Notes: generated from the letters alone by a model not told the origin. A stretch of DNA of 64,000 bases from CAWBRY01 sp963791295 (GCA_963791295.1 CAWBRY010000001.1:1116001-1180000), one strand, 5' to 3'; positions 28,923 through 39,243 are shown, numbered from the stretch's first letter. Numbers and translations: made by a program.

Positions 28923-29948
28923 TGAATAATGAAAATCACGCTATGCGACATCGTATTTATATCACCATCTTTTTTTTCCTGTGCACGGTTTCTGTGTTCG
29001 GTCAGCAGCCTGACAAGAAACCTTTGCGTATTGTAGATACGCTGACAGTGCAGGAAAGATCTGCGCGCAACCCGATCATACTTCGGTCCGAGCTCGATTC
29101 CCTGATAAAAATTTATCAGGTCATACCGGTAAAGGAACCCGTCATTGAGCCGGTCAAAGGATCGGAAACAAAAGCTAACCTGGATATCCTGGCCAGTGGC
29201 CTGGTAATTATTTTATTAATGCTAGGATGGCTGGTTTATCAATTCTATAGCCATCGAAAGAAAATCGGCCGCACGTTCGCCGGCTTCAATCAACAACTGA
29301 AAGAACTTGAACCCAATAATATGGCTAAAGAAAAAATGGTGAAGAGTAAGACCTCTCATGCAAATCTCGAGACCAGGATCAGCGAGCTAAATGATGAGAT
29401 GCACAAATTGAAAAAAGAAAATGAAACCTTGGGAAGAGTATTAAAGGAGTACAATGGAATCCAGCATGAGTATGATTCACTAAAACATGGGCTTACGAAA
29501 GCATATAAGGTCAAGAATTCCGGGATACGAGAAAACGAAGGCGGACACGGTCCTTCTACAGGGTGTGTTGGAAACTGAAAATTCAGTAGCCAACTATGCG
29601 TATGAAAAATTCCTTAGACCGATCCTCGCGATCTCCGATGCGAATAAAAACAACCCTGCCCACATCAGTGAGGAGGACCGGGTAAAAGTATTGGACCTGC
29701 TTATCTCTCTTTCGTTATTATATATTGAATATCTATACCTGCGAGTGAATGATCTTTCCATCGGAGGGAAGATGGTGGAACGTATCAATGGCTTGCAGCG
29801 AGGAAATGGACTGGACCCATCTTTATTAAAGAAATTGAACCTGGAACATGGTAGCCGGGCTCTCGTTTTGCGGATGGTCCTGGATAAATCGGACTTACAA
29901 CACCTCAGTTATCCTGTATTTGACGAAACGAACCTGAACAACCTATGA
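28922..29948 (+). pseudogene. Membrane-anchored coiled-coil protein, one frameshift
   Basis: About 342 residues; ORF 28922-29578 continues in another frame from about 29518 to 29948. Order: signal-like N-terminus (HRIYITIFFFLCTVSVFGQQ, cleavage after Q likely), short periplasmic stretch to residue 88, one membrane helix (LASGLVIILLMLGWLVYQFY), then a cytoplasmic coiled coil (about 115-185, KTSHANLETRISELNDEM, KLKKENETLGRVLKEY) and a helical C-terminal domain. Start overlaps the ATPase stop (TAATG), stop overlaps the next start (ATGA). By place and topology it could connect the cytoplasmic ATPase to the membrane transpeptidase, somewhat like MreC or EzrA; no sequence family is recognised. Confidence 0.65.
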
Positions 29949-31813
29949 TCGCGATACTTCGGTTTCTCACAAGTCTGTCATTCCTTTATGCCCTGACTAT
30001 CGTGGTGCTTTTGGTTTACGGATTTTTTTATTACCGGGATTTTATCAAGTCGGGTTATCACCGCCGGGGTTTTCCTTATATATTTCTGATCATCAGCGCT
30101 GCCTGTTTCTCCTTCCTGTATTTCAATATCAAGGCTCCGCTGGGTCTCAGGACATTTAGCAACCTGGAGCACCATTTTATCCGGCATGATGGTTTCCAGG
30201 TGGCGGGAAACATTGTCCTGGGCAGAACGGACACGGTGAACAATGAATCCAATTCCTACAGCCGATTTGTGATGGGAAAGGAAAATGAACAGGTGGTTGT
30301 GACCTCTGCTTATTCGGAAGAACCTTTTTATGCATCCACCAAAGGAGCCTACAAACTACTTTCTGCTTCATATCCTGCATCGGGACATATCATTTCATTT
30401 CGATGCGATTCTAATCAATTAACGATCCGATCTGATAATGGATCAGGCCTTGACCTGATCATCAACGGCGAAAACAAATTTACAGTTTCAAAGATCTTGC
30501 GGAAGGGTTCCTCCGCATGGAATTATTTCAAGGACCAGGTAGATTTTATCAACTCGCCGTGGTACACCAATGATCGTGTGTTTGCATGCCTCCGGAATAT
30601 CTGGCTGTTGCGCGATCAGGTCTCACTGAAAGACAGAGCTTCAAATCCAGGTGGCGAACTAAAATATTTCTTGTCGGGGCGCATTTTTCAATATACCTCT
30701 TCAATTAGTTATGACGAAAAAAGAATTCAAAAAAAGGACCTCTTTTTCAAGTCCAACCTGAATGATAGATCGTCTATTGCCTGGGGGCTTGGGTTCCTAG
30801 ACAATAACCGCAATCAGTTCCAGGTAAGAAATATGAGCAACGATAGTTTTGCTCTTCTTAACCGCTACCCGGTTTCCTATCCTCTTTCCGAAGAAAATCG
30901 TTACAACTGGAACAAACATGTGGTAAATAAATTCCTGGTGGCAGATTCAAAAGACATGCTTCGCATGCCTGCCGTCTTTAAAGAAGGATTCTTGTTTTCA
31001 ACTTTTAATGGTGACAGCAGCATCGGCTTTTCACCGGTATTGTTGGCTTATCAAAAGGCAGGTGGCGACGAACCGTTGAAATTGAAAGCACGGTTCATGA
31101 ATCCCTCGCGGAAAGCAATACAGTTGGCGAATCAAAAACTGATCCTGCCGGCAAAAACGTCGGATATAGGTTGGATATTCTCTATTCAAAACACATTCAA
31201 CTGGGATTTTGGCAGTCGACAGTTATCAGCACGAACCTGGCAGTGGATGATTTTTGGCACACTCTTGCTATTCGTAGTTCTTATCTTTTTTCATGCCTGG
31301 TCAAAGCCTGCATTTAAATTGAGTTGGGTTTGGCAATTCCTTTCGTGCATAAGCTTGGTTCTGCTGACAACGCGGTTCTTTCTATACTGGCGATATAAAA
31401 GTTTTCCTCCATACGAGGGCATGGACCTTCCTTCGCAACAACAATTGTTAAGTTTCTGGAATTTCGGGATCATCGTATTTGCAACCATCCTGTTGGCTGT
31501 GATCTTTGGTTCGGGGCTGCTGAAAAGTGTTTATCAACGTGGCCAAAGATTGATTGCGTATATATTCAACCGTCGCTACAATCCGCCGGCAATAAAAAAT
31601 GAATTTAGTGAGTCTGGCGCAGCCAGTCTTCTCCGGCAACGGATACTCATTCTAAAACGGATTCCTGCTAAAATTTTATTTTTTGCAAGTTGGCTATTCA
31701 TTCTCCTTTCTGCGGGCGCAGCCGCCGCCATCAATCAGTTCGATCCCGCTACCTGCCGCCATCTGGCGATTGGATTGATCATGATATTTTCTCTATGTTT
31801 TTATATCATATAA
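29945..31813 (+). CDS. N-terminal part of giant polytopic membrane protein fused to a PBP
   Basis: The first 622 residues of a chain that continues, after a frame change near 31808, into the SEDS-like and transpeptidase parts (total 29945-35279, about 1780 residues). Two helices (residues 7-28 and 44-61), a large extracytoplasmic beta-rich domain (about 65-430) with no recognised family, then at least five helices (437-457, 466-490, 512-532, 578-598, 603-622). Several positive residues between helices (YQRGQRLIAYIFNRRYN) place that loop in the cytoplasm. The ATG overlaps the previous stop by four bases (ATGA). The extracytoplasmic domain between helices 2 and 3 is not found in FtsW or RodA. 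Confidence 0.75.
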   Translation: MIAILRFLTSLSFLYALTIVVLLVYGFFYYRDFIKSGYHRRGFPYIFLIISAACFSFLYFNIKAPLGLRTFSNLEHHFIRHDGFQVAGNIVLGRTDTVNNESNSYSRFVMGKENEQVVVTSAYSEEPFYASTKGAYKLLSASYPASGHIISFRCDSNQLTIRSDNGSGLDLIINGENKFTVSKILRKGSSAWNYFKDQVDFINSPWYTNDRVFACLRNIWLLRDQVSLKDRASNPGGELKYFLSGRIFQYTSSISYDEKRIQKKDLFFKSNLNDRSSIAWGLGFLDNNRNQFQVRNMSNDSFALLNRYPVSYPLSEENRYNWNKHVVNKFLVADSKDMLRMPAVFKEGFLFSTFNGDSSIGFSPVLLAYQKAGGDEPLKLKARFMNPSRKAIQLANQKLILPAKTSDIGWIFSIQNTFNWDFGSRQLSARTWQWMIFGTLLLFVVLIFFHAWSKPAFKLSWVWQFLSCISLVLLTTRFFLYWRYKSFPPYEGMDLPSQQQLLSFWNFGIIVFATILLAVIFGSGLLKSVYQRGQRLIAYIFNRRYNPPAIKNEFSESGAASLLRQRILILKRIPAKILFFASWLFILLSAGAAAAINQFDPATCRHLAIGLIMIFSLCFYII

Positions 31814-31814
31814 G

Positions 31815-33878
31815 CATTCTCCCTTGGTAGCTTCTGCGGAAACAAGCTGGTGGGACATTCATACCGGAAGACCTCTCGACATTATTATCAATAACCCGGT
31901 GAAGGTGCTCCTGTCCTTTAGTTTGCTGGCGGTGTTTGTCTTCATCGATATCGGATTTGCCATTGTATTTCTCAATTTCTTATTATTCAATGAAGCGTTC
32001 CTGTGTATCAATTACGCGATAGCAGGACTATCAGCCGGCAGTCAGAAAAATGCAAGAATATTCGGCGTTTTCGGGTTCATCTATCTTGCTGCATTTGTTC
32101 TCAATCTGCTGAACGCACCTTATATATTTGAATTTGTATTGGCCCTGCCGCAGTTGATTTACCTGTTGGGCTATATTTTATTTGCTATTGTCATCGCTTA
32201 TAACCTGGTCGAGAGTTTTCCGGTGAAAGGTGACCTGCGCCGAAAACCTTTATTCGGGAACTGCAACCGGTGCCATATTATTCCTGGCAGCATTTCTGTT
32301 CTTTCCCAAAGAAAAGATCCTGGATAAAGCGGCCATTACCAAATATCGTATCGACGTGATGACTTTGCCGGTTGACAAAGCCATTGAACAGGCATATGCG
32401 GAAGGCAAGACATATGAACCAGTGATCCGGGCAGCACAAAACCAATGGTTCATCAACACATTTATTTATGAAAAAAATAATCCGGGAGTTCAATCTGCCG
32501 GGTTTCAATTGTTGCCACATGCACCGCAAAATAAAGGCGCCAAATACAATGCTCAGGCTACCGATCTGGTAGCCAGCCGGTTTTTCCTGGCTGAACATGG
32601 AAAATGGTCAGTATTGTTGTATGTCTTGCTATTATTAGTTCCTGCCACACTACTGGCTTCATTTTATAAACTATATCCCGATTTCACCAATCGAATCAAC
32701 ACGAGCTATGCAACGATCACAGCCGGATTTTCCATCTTAAATTATCTATTGATCACGGCCCTGCTCGTCATTCTGGCCGCCACCGGTCGTTATATTTTCT
32801 TTGGGCAGGACCTGCCGTTTGGAAGTATTTTAAGTAAGCAATCTGTTTTATTCCCGTCCATTCTGATCATTGCGGTCGTGTTGCTGTTCAAGAATATTCC
32901 CCTGGAGCATTATCGCAATAGAAGAAAATTAATACCAGGGATTATCCTGTTTGCCGGCTTGGCACTTATTCTATTTTTTGTGAAGCCAGAGTATAATAAG
33001 AACAAGGAATTCGGTGTGGTGGATCTTGCAAATAAGATGGAGGTCGCTGTAGCAGAGAGACTGCAGCCGGTTATGGATTACATAGATACTGCAAGGGGCA
33101 CGCGCAGACTTAAGATTGCGAGGAAAGACAAATTATTTACTGATTCGATCAGGCGATTGTTTGAAAGTGGATTCATGAGAGATGCCGGCAGCTATTTCGG
33201 CAAAAGTAGAGGCATATACGCAGGGGAGGTTTCGCCAGTCATCTCGACCAAAGCAGAATGTTATATCTCGATCTGAATTCCGGCCGGCCACAACTGGCAG
33301 TCAACAATAATTATTTCAGCATTGAACCGCCGCCGCATCTGCAGCAATCATGGACAGGGAATGTGTTTGCCGACAGCACGTATATAATGTAAGTCTATGG
33401 GATACCGGGGAAGGATCAGCAGTCAATAAAAGAAGGACTTCATATACCAATGAACCTGAAGCGTGGTTGAACGAAGACCTGGTGCTTGCTATTATGCCGG
33501 ATGCAGGACGCGACGGATATGAATCTCTTTATCTCATCAACAGGGGAAGGTCGATCATGCATATCAATGTTGCGATGCGGCAAATGAACTGCATCCTAAT
33601 GATATCGTCAAGCTGGCCAATCCTTCCCATATTATCATTACGGATTCTGCATACAGCAATGAGAAAATCATAACTGTCGAACCAGATGCATTCATGAAGA
33701 ATTATTATGTAAATGGAAGAAGGTTTTATATCTATCCGATGGGCAGCCGGTTCATCTGGGCACGGAATTTTGCAGAAAGTATTTCCGCGGAATATAGTGA
33801 TGCAGGACAAATGCACCGAAATGCTTTTGTATCGTTTGATTTTGAGATCATGGATTCATTTTCTGCAAAAATTCGAAA
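31815..33878 (+). pseudogene. Middle part: SEDS-like C-terminal membrane domain and PBP pedestal, frameshifted
   Basis: Continuation of the preceding chain in three frames (31815-32240, 32240-33276, then two more to 33878). Eight or so helices. One loop reads NAQATDLVASRFFLAEHG (TD at 32560-32565), close in form and place to the SEDS motif HTDFIFAVIAEELG that holds the essential Asp. Two helices later TGRYIFFGQDLPFGSIL (about 32782-32837) resembles the TGIPLPFLSYGGSS region. From 33000 the chain leaves the membrane; pieces such as YFSIEPPPHL, LHPNDIVKLANPSHIIITD and YIYPMGSRFIWARNFA, then AFVSFDFEIMDSFSAKI, resemble the N-terminal pedestal and the linker ahead of a class B PBP. The SEDS relation is inferred from short motifs. 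Confidence 0.5.
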
Positions 33879-35279
33879 ATGATCGGTGCAGATACTGCCT
33901 ACAAAAAAGGAGCGGAGTATGGAATTTGTATCGCCGATGGAAACGGAAGGGTCATTGCCATGACGGATTATATTAAAGGATTGAACCGTCCTGATCCAAA
34001 CGATAAGAGTAGTTTCATGAAGGCCATTCAGGGCGAGAATGGATATATTTCGCAATCGTTATTGCGCAAGCAAGTTGGGAATATTAACTTGTTGCGAATG
34101 AATCCCGGTCCTGGCTCTACTTTCAAACCGATCGTTTTTTCCGCCATCGCCTCGCAAATGAACCTGGATTGGGATCAGTTTGGTTCCGAAGGGTTTTCCG
34201 AACCACAGCAATATTTCGGAGGTGAGAAAGTGGCCGAGTATGATTTTGAAAAGAACAATGGCCGGATCAATAAGGTTACTGATTACCTCAAATATTCGGA
34301 TAATTATTACCACTCGAATGTATTGTTATTGGGATCTTACCCCAAGCAACCTCTTCAGCGGATCTTAAAGGAGCATTTTGTGGGTAGCAATCCGGAGGCA
34401 GCTTTGCACTGGCCTTATTTCAGTTACGAGGGGAAGTCCTATTGGCTGGATGGGTTTGAAAACTGGCCTGGTTATAAGAATGGAAAAGCGGATTTTGGTC
34501 CTGAGAATTCCTTTACTTCGATCGGCCTCATTGATAACTATGCAATTTATACGGGCGCGGCAGGAAAGAGTTTCGATAAATTCTCGCTACCTTATGATTC
34601 ATCGCTTTTCCGGAATGCCTATCGGAAATCGGGATTTATTTTGCCGGAATATGGTTTATTTGATCAGCAGGGAAGTCATGTCAATCACCGGATCCCATAT
34701 GATCTGTTCTCCGCGACTTTTCGTGGACATGTGAAAGGAAGTAGCCAGGTGATGGTTGCTCCTGTAAAGATGCTTGATGCATTTGGGAAGCTCGTCACGC
34801 AAAGCAGGAATTACACATTCACCTTAAATCCGTATGCGTCGTCTACCCCGTTTTCACCATTTAATGTCGATAGCAGCATTTTGTATAACAATTATCTTTC
34901 GTTGATCCGGGAGAATGTATTCGCCGGGATGCGTGAAGCATTATACCATGGTACCGCGGCGCGGTTGGGAACATTTTTAGAAGACGGGTCACCTTATTAT
35001 TATTATGCCAAAACGGGCACTACCGGAGATAATGAAGCAAAGACAAAATCTAAACTTTTTGCCATCGTTATTTCGTTGAAGGATATTGCAGATCCGGATT
35101 TCAATTTCCGCAACAATAAATTTTATACGATTTATTTTACTTCTCAAAATGGTCCTGCCAAACAGAATGAAGAATTCCAGGCGGCTGTTATAAAGTATCT
35201 GCAACAGACTGTTGCCTTCACGAAATATATGGGCTCGCACTCCCAGAATGTAAAAGGAAAAATGGGGAAAAAGGATTAA
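33879..35279 (+). CDS. Penicillin-binding protein transpeptidase domain (C-terminal part of the giant protein)
   Basis: 466 residues, intact. All three transpeptidase motifs are present in the right order: SxxK as STFK at residues 80-83 (PGPGSTFKPIVFSAIAS), SxN as SDN at 140-142 (LKYSDNYYHSN), KTG as KTGT at 378-381 (YAKTGTTGD). The strand before the active site reads GICIADGNGRVIAMTD, as in PBP2/FtsI. This domain cross-links peptidoglycan in the periplasm. It is in the same coding line as the preceding polytopic part: the first codon listed is an internal ATG and the frame upstream joins after one shift near 33870. The insert between SxN and KTG is long (about 235 residues). Ends convergently, overlapping the next gene by 4 bases. 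Confidence 0.9.
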   Translation: MIGADTAYKKGAEYGICIADGNGRVIAMTDYIKGLNRPDPNDKSSFMKAIQGENGYISQSLLRKQVGNINLLRMNPGPGSTFKPIVFSAIASQMNLDWDQFGSEGFSEPQQYFGGEKVAEYDFEKNNGRINKVTDYLKYSDNYYHSNVLLLGSYPKQPLQRILKEHFVGSNPEAALHWPYFSYEGKSYWLDGFENWPGYKNGKADFGPENSFTSIGLIDNYAIYTGAAGKSFDKFSLPYDSSLFRNAYRKSGFILPEYGLFDQQGSHVNHRIPYDLFSATFRGHVKGSSQVMVAPVKMLDAFGKLVTQSRNYTFTLNPYASSTPFSPFNVDSSILYNNYLSLIRENVFAGMREALYHGTAARLGTFLEDGSPYYYYAKTGTTGDNEAKTKSKLFAIVISLKDIADPDFNFRNNKFYTIYFTSQNGPAKQNEEFQAAVIKYLQQTVAFTKYMGSHSQNVKGKMGKKD

Positions 35280-35527
35280 TAATTTTCTTCCAGGGGACCT
35301 ACGAGCGCCTCGTCAATCGTATGCAGGTATGAATAGGTCTCTACTTTTTTCATGATCCTTCCATAAGTTGCCGAAGAAATTTCTTTTTCATCCATTTCCT
35401 CCCTGGATGTGCTGGCGATAAATCGGAATTCTGCTTCTATTTCCTCTCTTGACTTCAAAGGGTTGTTGACAGGCAGTTCCGGTGCGGGAACCAGGTCAAC
35501 CCAAAATGGCATAGAATCGCTTCGCAT
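35276..35527 (-). CDS. Small acidic protein of unknown function
   Basis: 83 residues from ATG 35525-35527 (MRSDSMPFWVDLVPAPELP). No signal peptide, no membrane helix, no family recognised. A charged helical middle (SREEIEAEFRFIASTSREEMDEKE) is followed by TYGRIMKKVETYSYLHTIDEAL. Its stop overlaps the stop of the PBP gene by four bases, which supports it as a real convergent gene rather than a shadow, and codon use looks normal, but no other evidence exists. Confidence 0.5.
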   Translation of the reverse strand: MRSDSMPFWVDLVPAPELPVNNPLKSREEIEAEFRFIASTSREEMDEKEISSATYGRIMKKVETYSYLHTIDEALVGPLEENY

Positions 35528-35694
35528 AGTCTGGCTTTTGAACCAGAATAATGAAAATCCATGCCAGAATTTTTGGACAAATGGCAAAGAATTGACAATC
35601 GATTTTCAAAACGGGAAAAATGTGGAAAAGTAAAAATTTACAATAATAATTTAATATGAGTTTTTTTAAAGTCTGTTTCCTTTTTTACACAAAA

Positions 35695-35722
35695 AGATCC
35701 CCGCAAACAATTGCAGGGATCT
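35695..35722 (-). terminator. Rho-independent terminator after the DUF1573 operon
   Basis: Stem AGATCCC/GGGATCT (35695-35701 with 35716-35722) with an inner GCAA/TTGC pair. On the minus strand it is followed by TTTTTGTG. It begins 24 bases after the DUF1573 stop at 35746. Confidence 0.75.
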
Positions 35723-35745
35723 CACTCATAAATAGTAACGGTTAA

Positions 35746-36183
35746 TTAATATTTTCGTACTGTCTTTGGGCTTGCCCTTTCTAGATATGCATCGTAAGCT
35801 TCAGCGAGTCATGACTTCGCCGGTAATATGAACAGTCTTTGGTTGATCCACACCGGCCAGTTTGATATAAACATCTTTAGTAAAAGGAGCAACGGCAGCC
35901 GCATTGTATTGTACTTTCAATTTCACAGTATTCCCCGGATCGATGGGTTTTACAATCTTTTCCGGAGTAGTGCATCCGCAACTTGCCCATGTATTTTCAA
36001 CAGTCACTGCCTTATCAGCTGACATTCTTTATTTCAAAGAAATATGTAACAGGAACGTCCTTGTTTTAATTTTCCAAAATCGTGTGTTTCGGTATTCAAC
36101 TTGATCACATCTTCAGCCTTGACTTGAGCTGAGACAGCCAGGGTAAATGCAAAAGCAGTGGCCAGTAAAAAAATCTTCTTCAT
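35746..36183 (-). pseudogene. DUF1573 periplasmic protein, two frameshifts
   Basis: About 145 residues. Signal peptide MKKIFLLATAFAFTLAVSAQ; then HDFGKLKQG, a shift near 36050, SADKAVTVENTWASCGCTTPE with the SCGCTTPE motif that defines DUF1573, GNTVKLKVQYNAAAVAPF and VHITGEV. A second shift near 35808 restores an ending AEAYDAYLERASPKTVRKY with TAA at 35746-35748. The family is an immunoglobulin-like (ASPM-SPD-2-Hydin type) fold frequent in Bacteroidota, function unknown. A paralogue lies 12 bases upstream (36195-36636); they form one operon. Confidence 0.85.
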
Positions 36184-36194
36184 GACTTAAAATT

Positions 36195-36636
36195 TTAGAG
36201 GGTTTGTTTTTTTAAAAATTCTACAGAAGCATTGGCAGGGGCGGCGCCTTCAGGTGCTTTCCATACAGTGCCTTTGATCTTTAATAATTTTGGTTTGGTT
36301 CGTATTATAGGTTATCGTAATTGTTTTTTCAAAATATCCTTCAGAAGCAGCATTATATCCCACCTTTATTTTTGTCGCAGTTCCGGGAGCGATCGGATCG
36401 CGGCTCCATTCGGGCGTTGTGCATCCGCAACTTGCCTGGACATTATCCAGTTTCAGTTCGGTTTTGCCATTATTGATCACTTCAAAGAGACAATAAACTG
36501 GTTTTCCTTGCGGGATCAGTGTAAAATCGTGTTCGGTATCTTTCAGTTTTAAGAGGTCTTCCTGTGGAGTAGCGGTTTGAGCGCCTGCGAAGAAAAAAGC
36601 TGCCAGCAGCACAAAAAGGGTCGTGAGTTGCTTCAT
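36195..36636 (-). pseudogene. DUF1573 periplasmic protein, one frameshift
   Basis: About 147 residues from ATG 36634-36636 (signal peptide MKQLTTLFVLLAAFFFAGAQ). Motifs: HDFTLIPQGKPVYCLFEVINNG, NVQASCGCTTPEWSRDPI, and KVGYNAASEGYFEKTITI. The frame breaks near 36285; the restored end is GTVWKAPEGAAPANASVEF with TAA at 36195-36197. Paralogue of the next gene (same SCGCTTPE motif and length), first of a two-gene operon with its own -7 box. Confidence 0.87.
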
Positions 36637-36656
36637 AAAGGTTACTTTGCAGTGCC

Positions 36657-36664
36657 CAAAATTA
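36657..36664 (-). promoter_or_regulatory. -7 box TAATTTTG for the DUF1573 operon
   Basis: The minus strand reads TAATTTTG, an exact match to TAnnTTTG, 20 bases upstream of the ATG at 36636. No clear TTTG at -33. Confidence 0.4.
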
Positions 36665-36747
36665 AGTGAAAGATGGCAGATTTCATAGAAGGGTTGCAAG
36701 GGCCGATGCCCATTTTTTTGAAGATCAACCAATGATTTCTAACTTCC

Positions 36748-36755
36748 TAATTTTG
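36748..36755 (+). promoter_or_regulatory. -7 box TAATTTTG, leaderless E1 gene
   Basis: An exact TAnnTTTG match ending five bases before the ATG at 36761, so the mRNA would start at or next to the start codon. Divergent from the DUF1573 promoter. Confidence 0.45.
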
Positions 36756-36760
36756 CTGCT

Positions 36761-39175
36761 ATGGAGAGTTTCTCGCCATCAATATTACAAGACCCGGCAA
36801 AATTGTCATTCGATAGGTTCCGCGAGGAGGTATTGAATGATTATAGGGTGATCTGCATCAGCCGGGAAACCAGTCTTTTAGGGCGAAAGGAAGTGCTGAC
36901 CGGTAAGGCTAAATTCGGAATTTTTGGCGATGGCAAGGAACTCGCCCAGGTGGCCATGGCCAAGTTTTTTCAACCTGGTGATTTCAGGAGTGGATATTAC
37001 CGCGATCAGACCTTCATGTTTGCCACTGGCCTCTCCACATGCCGAACAGGTATTTGCCCAATTATATGCTGACCCGGATAGCGACATGAACCTTTTAGCG
37101 CGGGCCGCCAAATGAATTGCCATTTCGCCACCCGTATGGTGGACGAGAAGGGAGAATGGGCTGGACCTCGCTAAGCTGAAGAATATTTCCAGCGATATCG
37201 CTCCCACAGGCGGGCAAATGCCCCGGGCACTTGGGTCTGGCCTTTGCCTCGAAATCATTCCGCAATATCGACCGCCTTCAGCCTTTCACCGGTCTCTCCA
37301 ATAATGGCAACGAAGTTTGTTTTGCTACCATCGGCGATGCATCCACCAGTGAAGGTGTTTTTTGGGAAACCATCAATGCGGCCGGCGTATTGCAGATTCC
37401 GCTTGTTGTATTTGTATGGGATGATGGCTATGGTATTTCTGTTCCCAAAAAATATCCAAACCACAAAAGCATCGATCTCGGATGCACTGAGCGGACTGCA
37501 AAAGCAGGAAGATTCCAATGGCATTCATATATATAAAGTAAAAGGATGGGATTATGCCGGCATGTGTGAAGCTTTTGAAGAGGGGATCCGGGTGGCCCGA
37601 GAAACCCATGCGCCCGTACTTATTTCATGTAGATGAGATCACACAGCCGCTCGGGTCATTCTACTTCGGGTAGCCATGAACGTTATAAAACTCCTCAACG
37701 CCTCGAATGGGAAAGGGAATGGGATGGCATCCGAAAGATGAAGAGAATGGATCATTTCCAATGCCTTGGCCGACGAAGAAGAACTGGATGCCATTGAACA
37801 GAAATGCCAAGTGAACATGCTAAAGAAAGTAAGGCGATGGCCTGGGAAAAATTCCTGGATCCGATCCGGGAGCAGGTGAAGCAAGCAGTCGACCTGATCA
37901 ATGCTATGGCAGGCAAGTCTTCCACAGCAAGGAGGTAAATTATCGGCGCTTGGCCAAATGAAATTTCTGCAAATCGCGAACCGTTGCGCAGGGATGTGTT
38001 GAAAACATTGAATGCTGCACTCGACATCGCAGGCGAACGGATGCCGCAAACGAATTGAACAGGATTATTACAATGAATTGCTGAGCAAGAAAATAAACGT
38101 TATATAATACTCACTTATATAATGAAGGACCCAAGAGTGCATTGAAGGTACCCGAAGTAAAGGCGGTATTTGACACGATTCACACACTGATCAATGGATA
38201 TGAGATCCTGAATAGATATTTTGATGAATTATTTACGGAGAATCCAAAAGTGGTTGCTTTTGGAGAGGATCTGGGATATATCGGTGATGTGAACCAGGGT
38301 TTCAGTGGCTTGCAATTAAAGCATGGCGATCAGCGGATCTTCGATACCGGTATCCGGGAGACCACGATTATCGGGCAGGGGATTGGACTGGCGATGCGTG
38401 GGCTGCGTCCGATCACCGAGATCCAATACCTGGATTATCTATTATATGGACTGCAACCACTGAGTGATGATGTAGCTACCCTGCATTACCGTACTGCCGG
38501 ATTACAAAGCTGCCCGATCATCGTCCGCACAAGGGGGCATCGTCTGGAAGGTATCTGGCATAGTGGTTCACCGATGGGCATGATCATCAATTCACTTCGG
38601 GGAATGTATGTGTGCCGTTCCACGGAATATGACGCAGGCAGTAGGGATGTACAATACATTACTACAAGGCAATGATCCGGCGCATGGTAATTGAATGTTT
38701 GAATGGTTACCGTCTGAAAGAAAAGCTGCCGTCCAATCTGATTGAATTCACGGTTCCGTTGGGCGTGCCGGAGAGTCATTGAGGACGGGCGATGATGTTA
38801 CGATCGTGTAGTTATGGCTCTACGTTACGGATCGTTCAGGATGCAGCCAATCATACTGGATGATCAGGGTATCAGCTGTGAGATCATTGATGTACAAACT
38901 CTTGCTTCCTTTTGATATTCACCATCATGATCCTTGAATCACTAAAAAAGACAAACCGGATTGTTTTTGTCGATGAAGATGTGCCCGGTGGCGCCGCCGG
39001 CTATATGTTTAATAAAGTGATGGAAGAACAAGGTGGATATAAATATCTTGATGTGGCTCCACGGACGATTACCGGTAAAGCGCACCGCCCCGCTTACGGC
39101 AGTGATGGGGATTATTTCAGCAAACCCAATGCTGAGCAAATTGAAGCGGTGATCAAGCAAATGATGGCTGAATAG
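36761..39175 (+). pseudogene. 2-oxoacid dehydrogenase E1, fused alpha/beta subunits, many frameshifts
   Basis: About 800 residues, the length of the fused E1 alpha-beta protein common in Bacteroidota. Alpha part: LNDYRVICISRETSLLGRKE, FRSGYYRDQTFMFATG, the ThDP motif GDASTSEGVFWETINAA and VVFVWDDGYGISVPKKY. Beta part from about 38140: YFDELFTENPKVVAFGEDLGYIGDVNQGF, TGIRETTIIGQGIGLAMRGLRPITEIQYLDY, and the C-terminus VFVDEDVPGGAAGYMFNKV. Thiamine-dependent decarboxylation of pyruvate or branched-chain oxoacids; the fused type is usually called branched-chain (bkd). At least eight single-base breaks (37050-39000), with the family sequence present throughout, so likely sequencing errors in an essential-type gene. 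Confidence 0.9.
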
Positions 39176-39243
39176 GCTAGCCGTTGCTTACCATTTATTT
39201 ATCGATACTGCAATTATTTTAACCCTGTTCGAAGCTAAATTCA

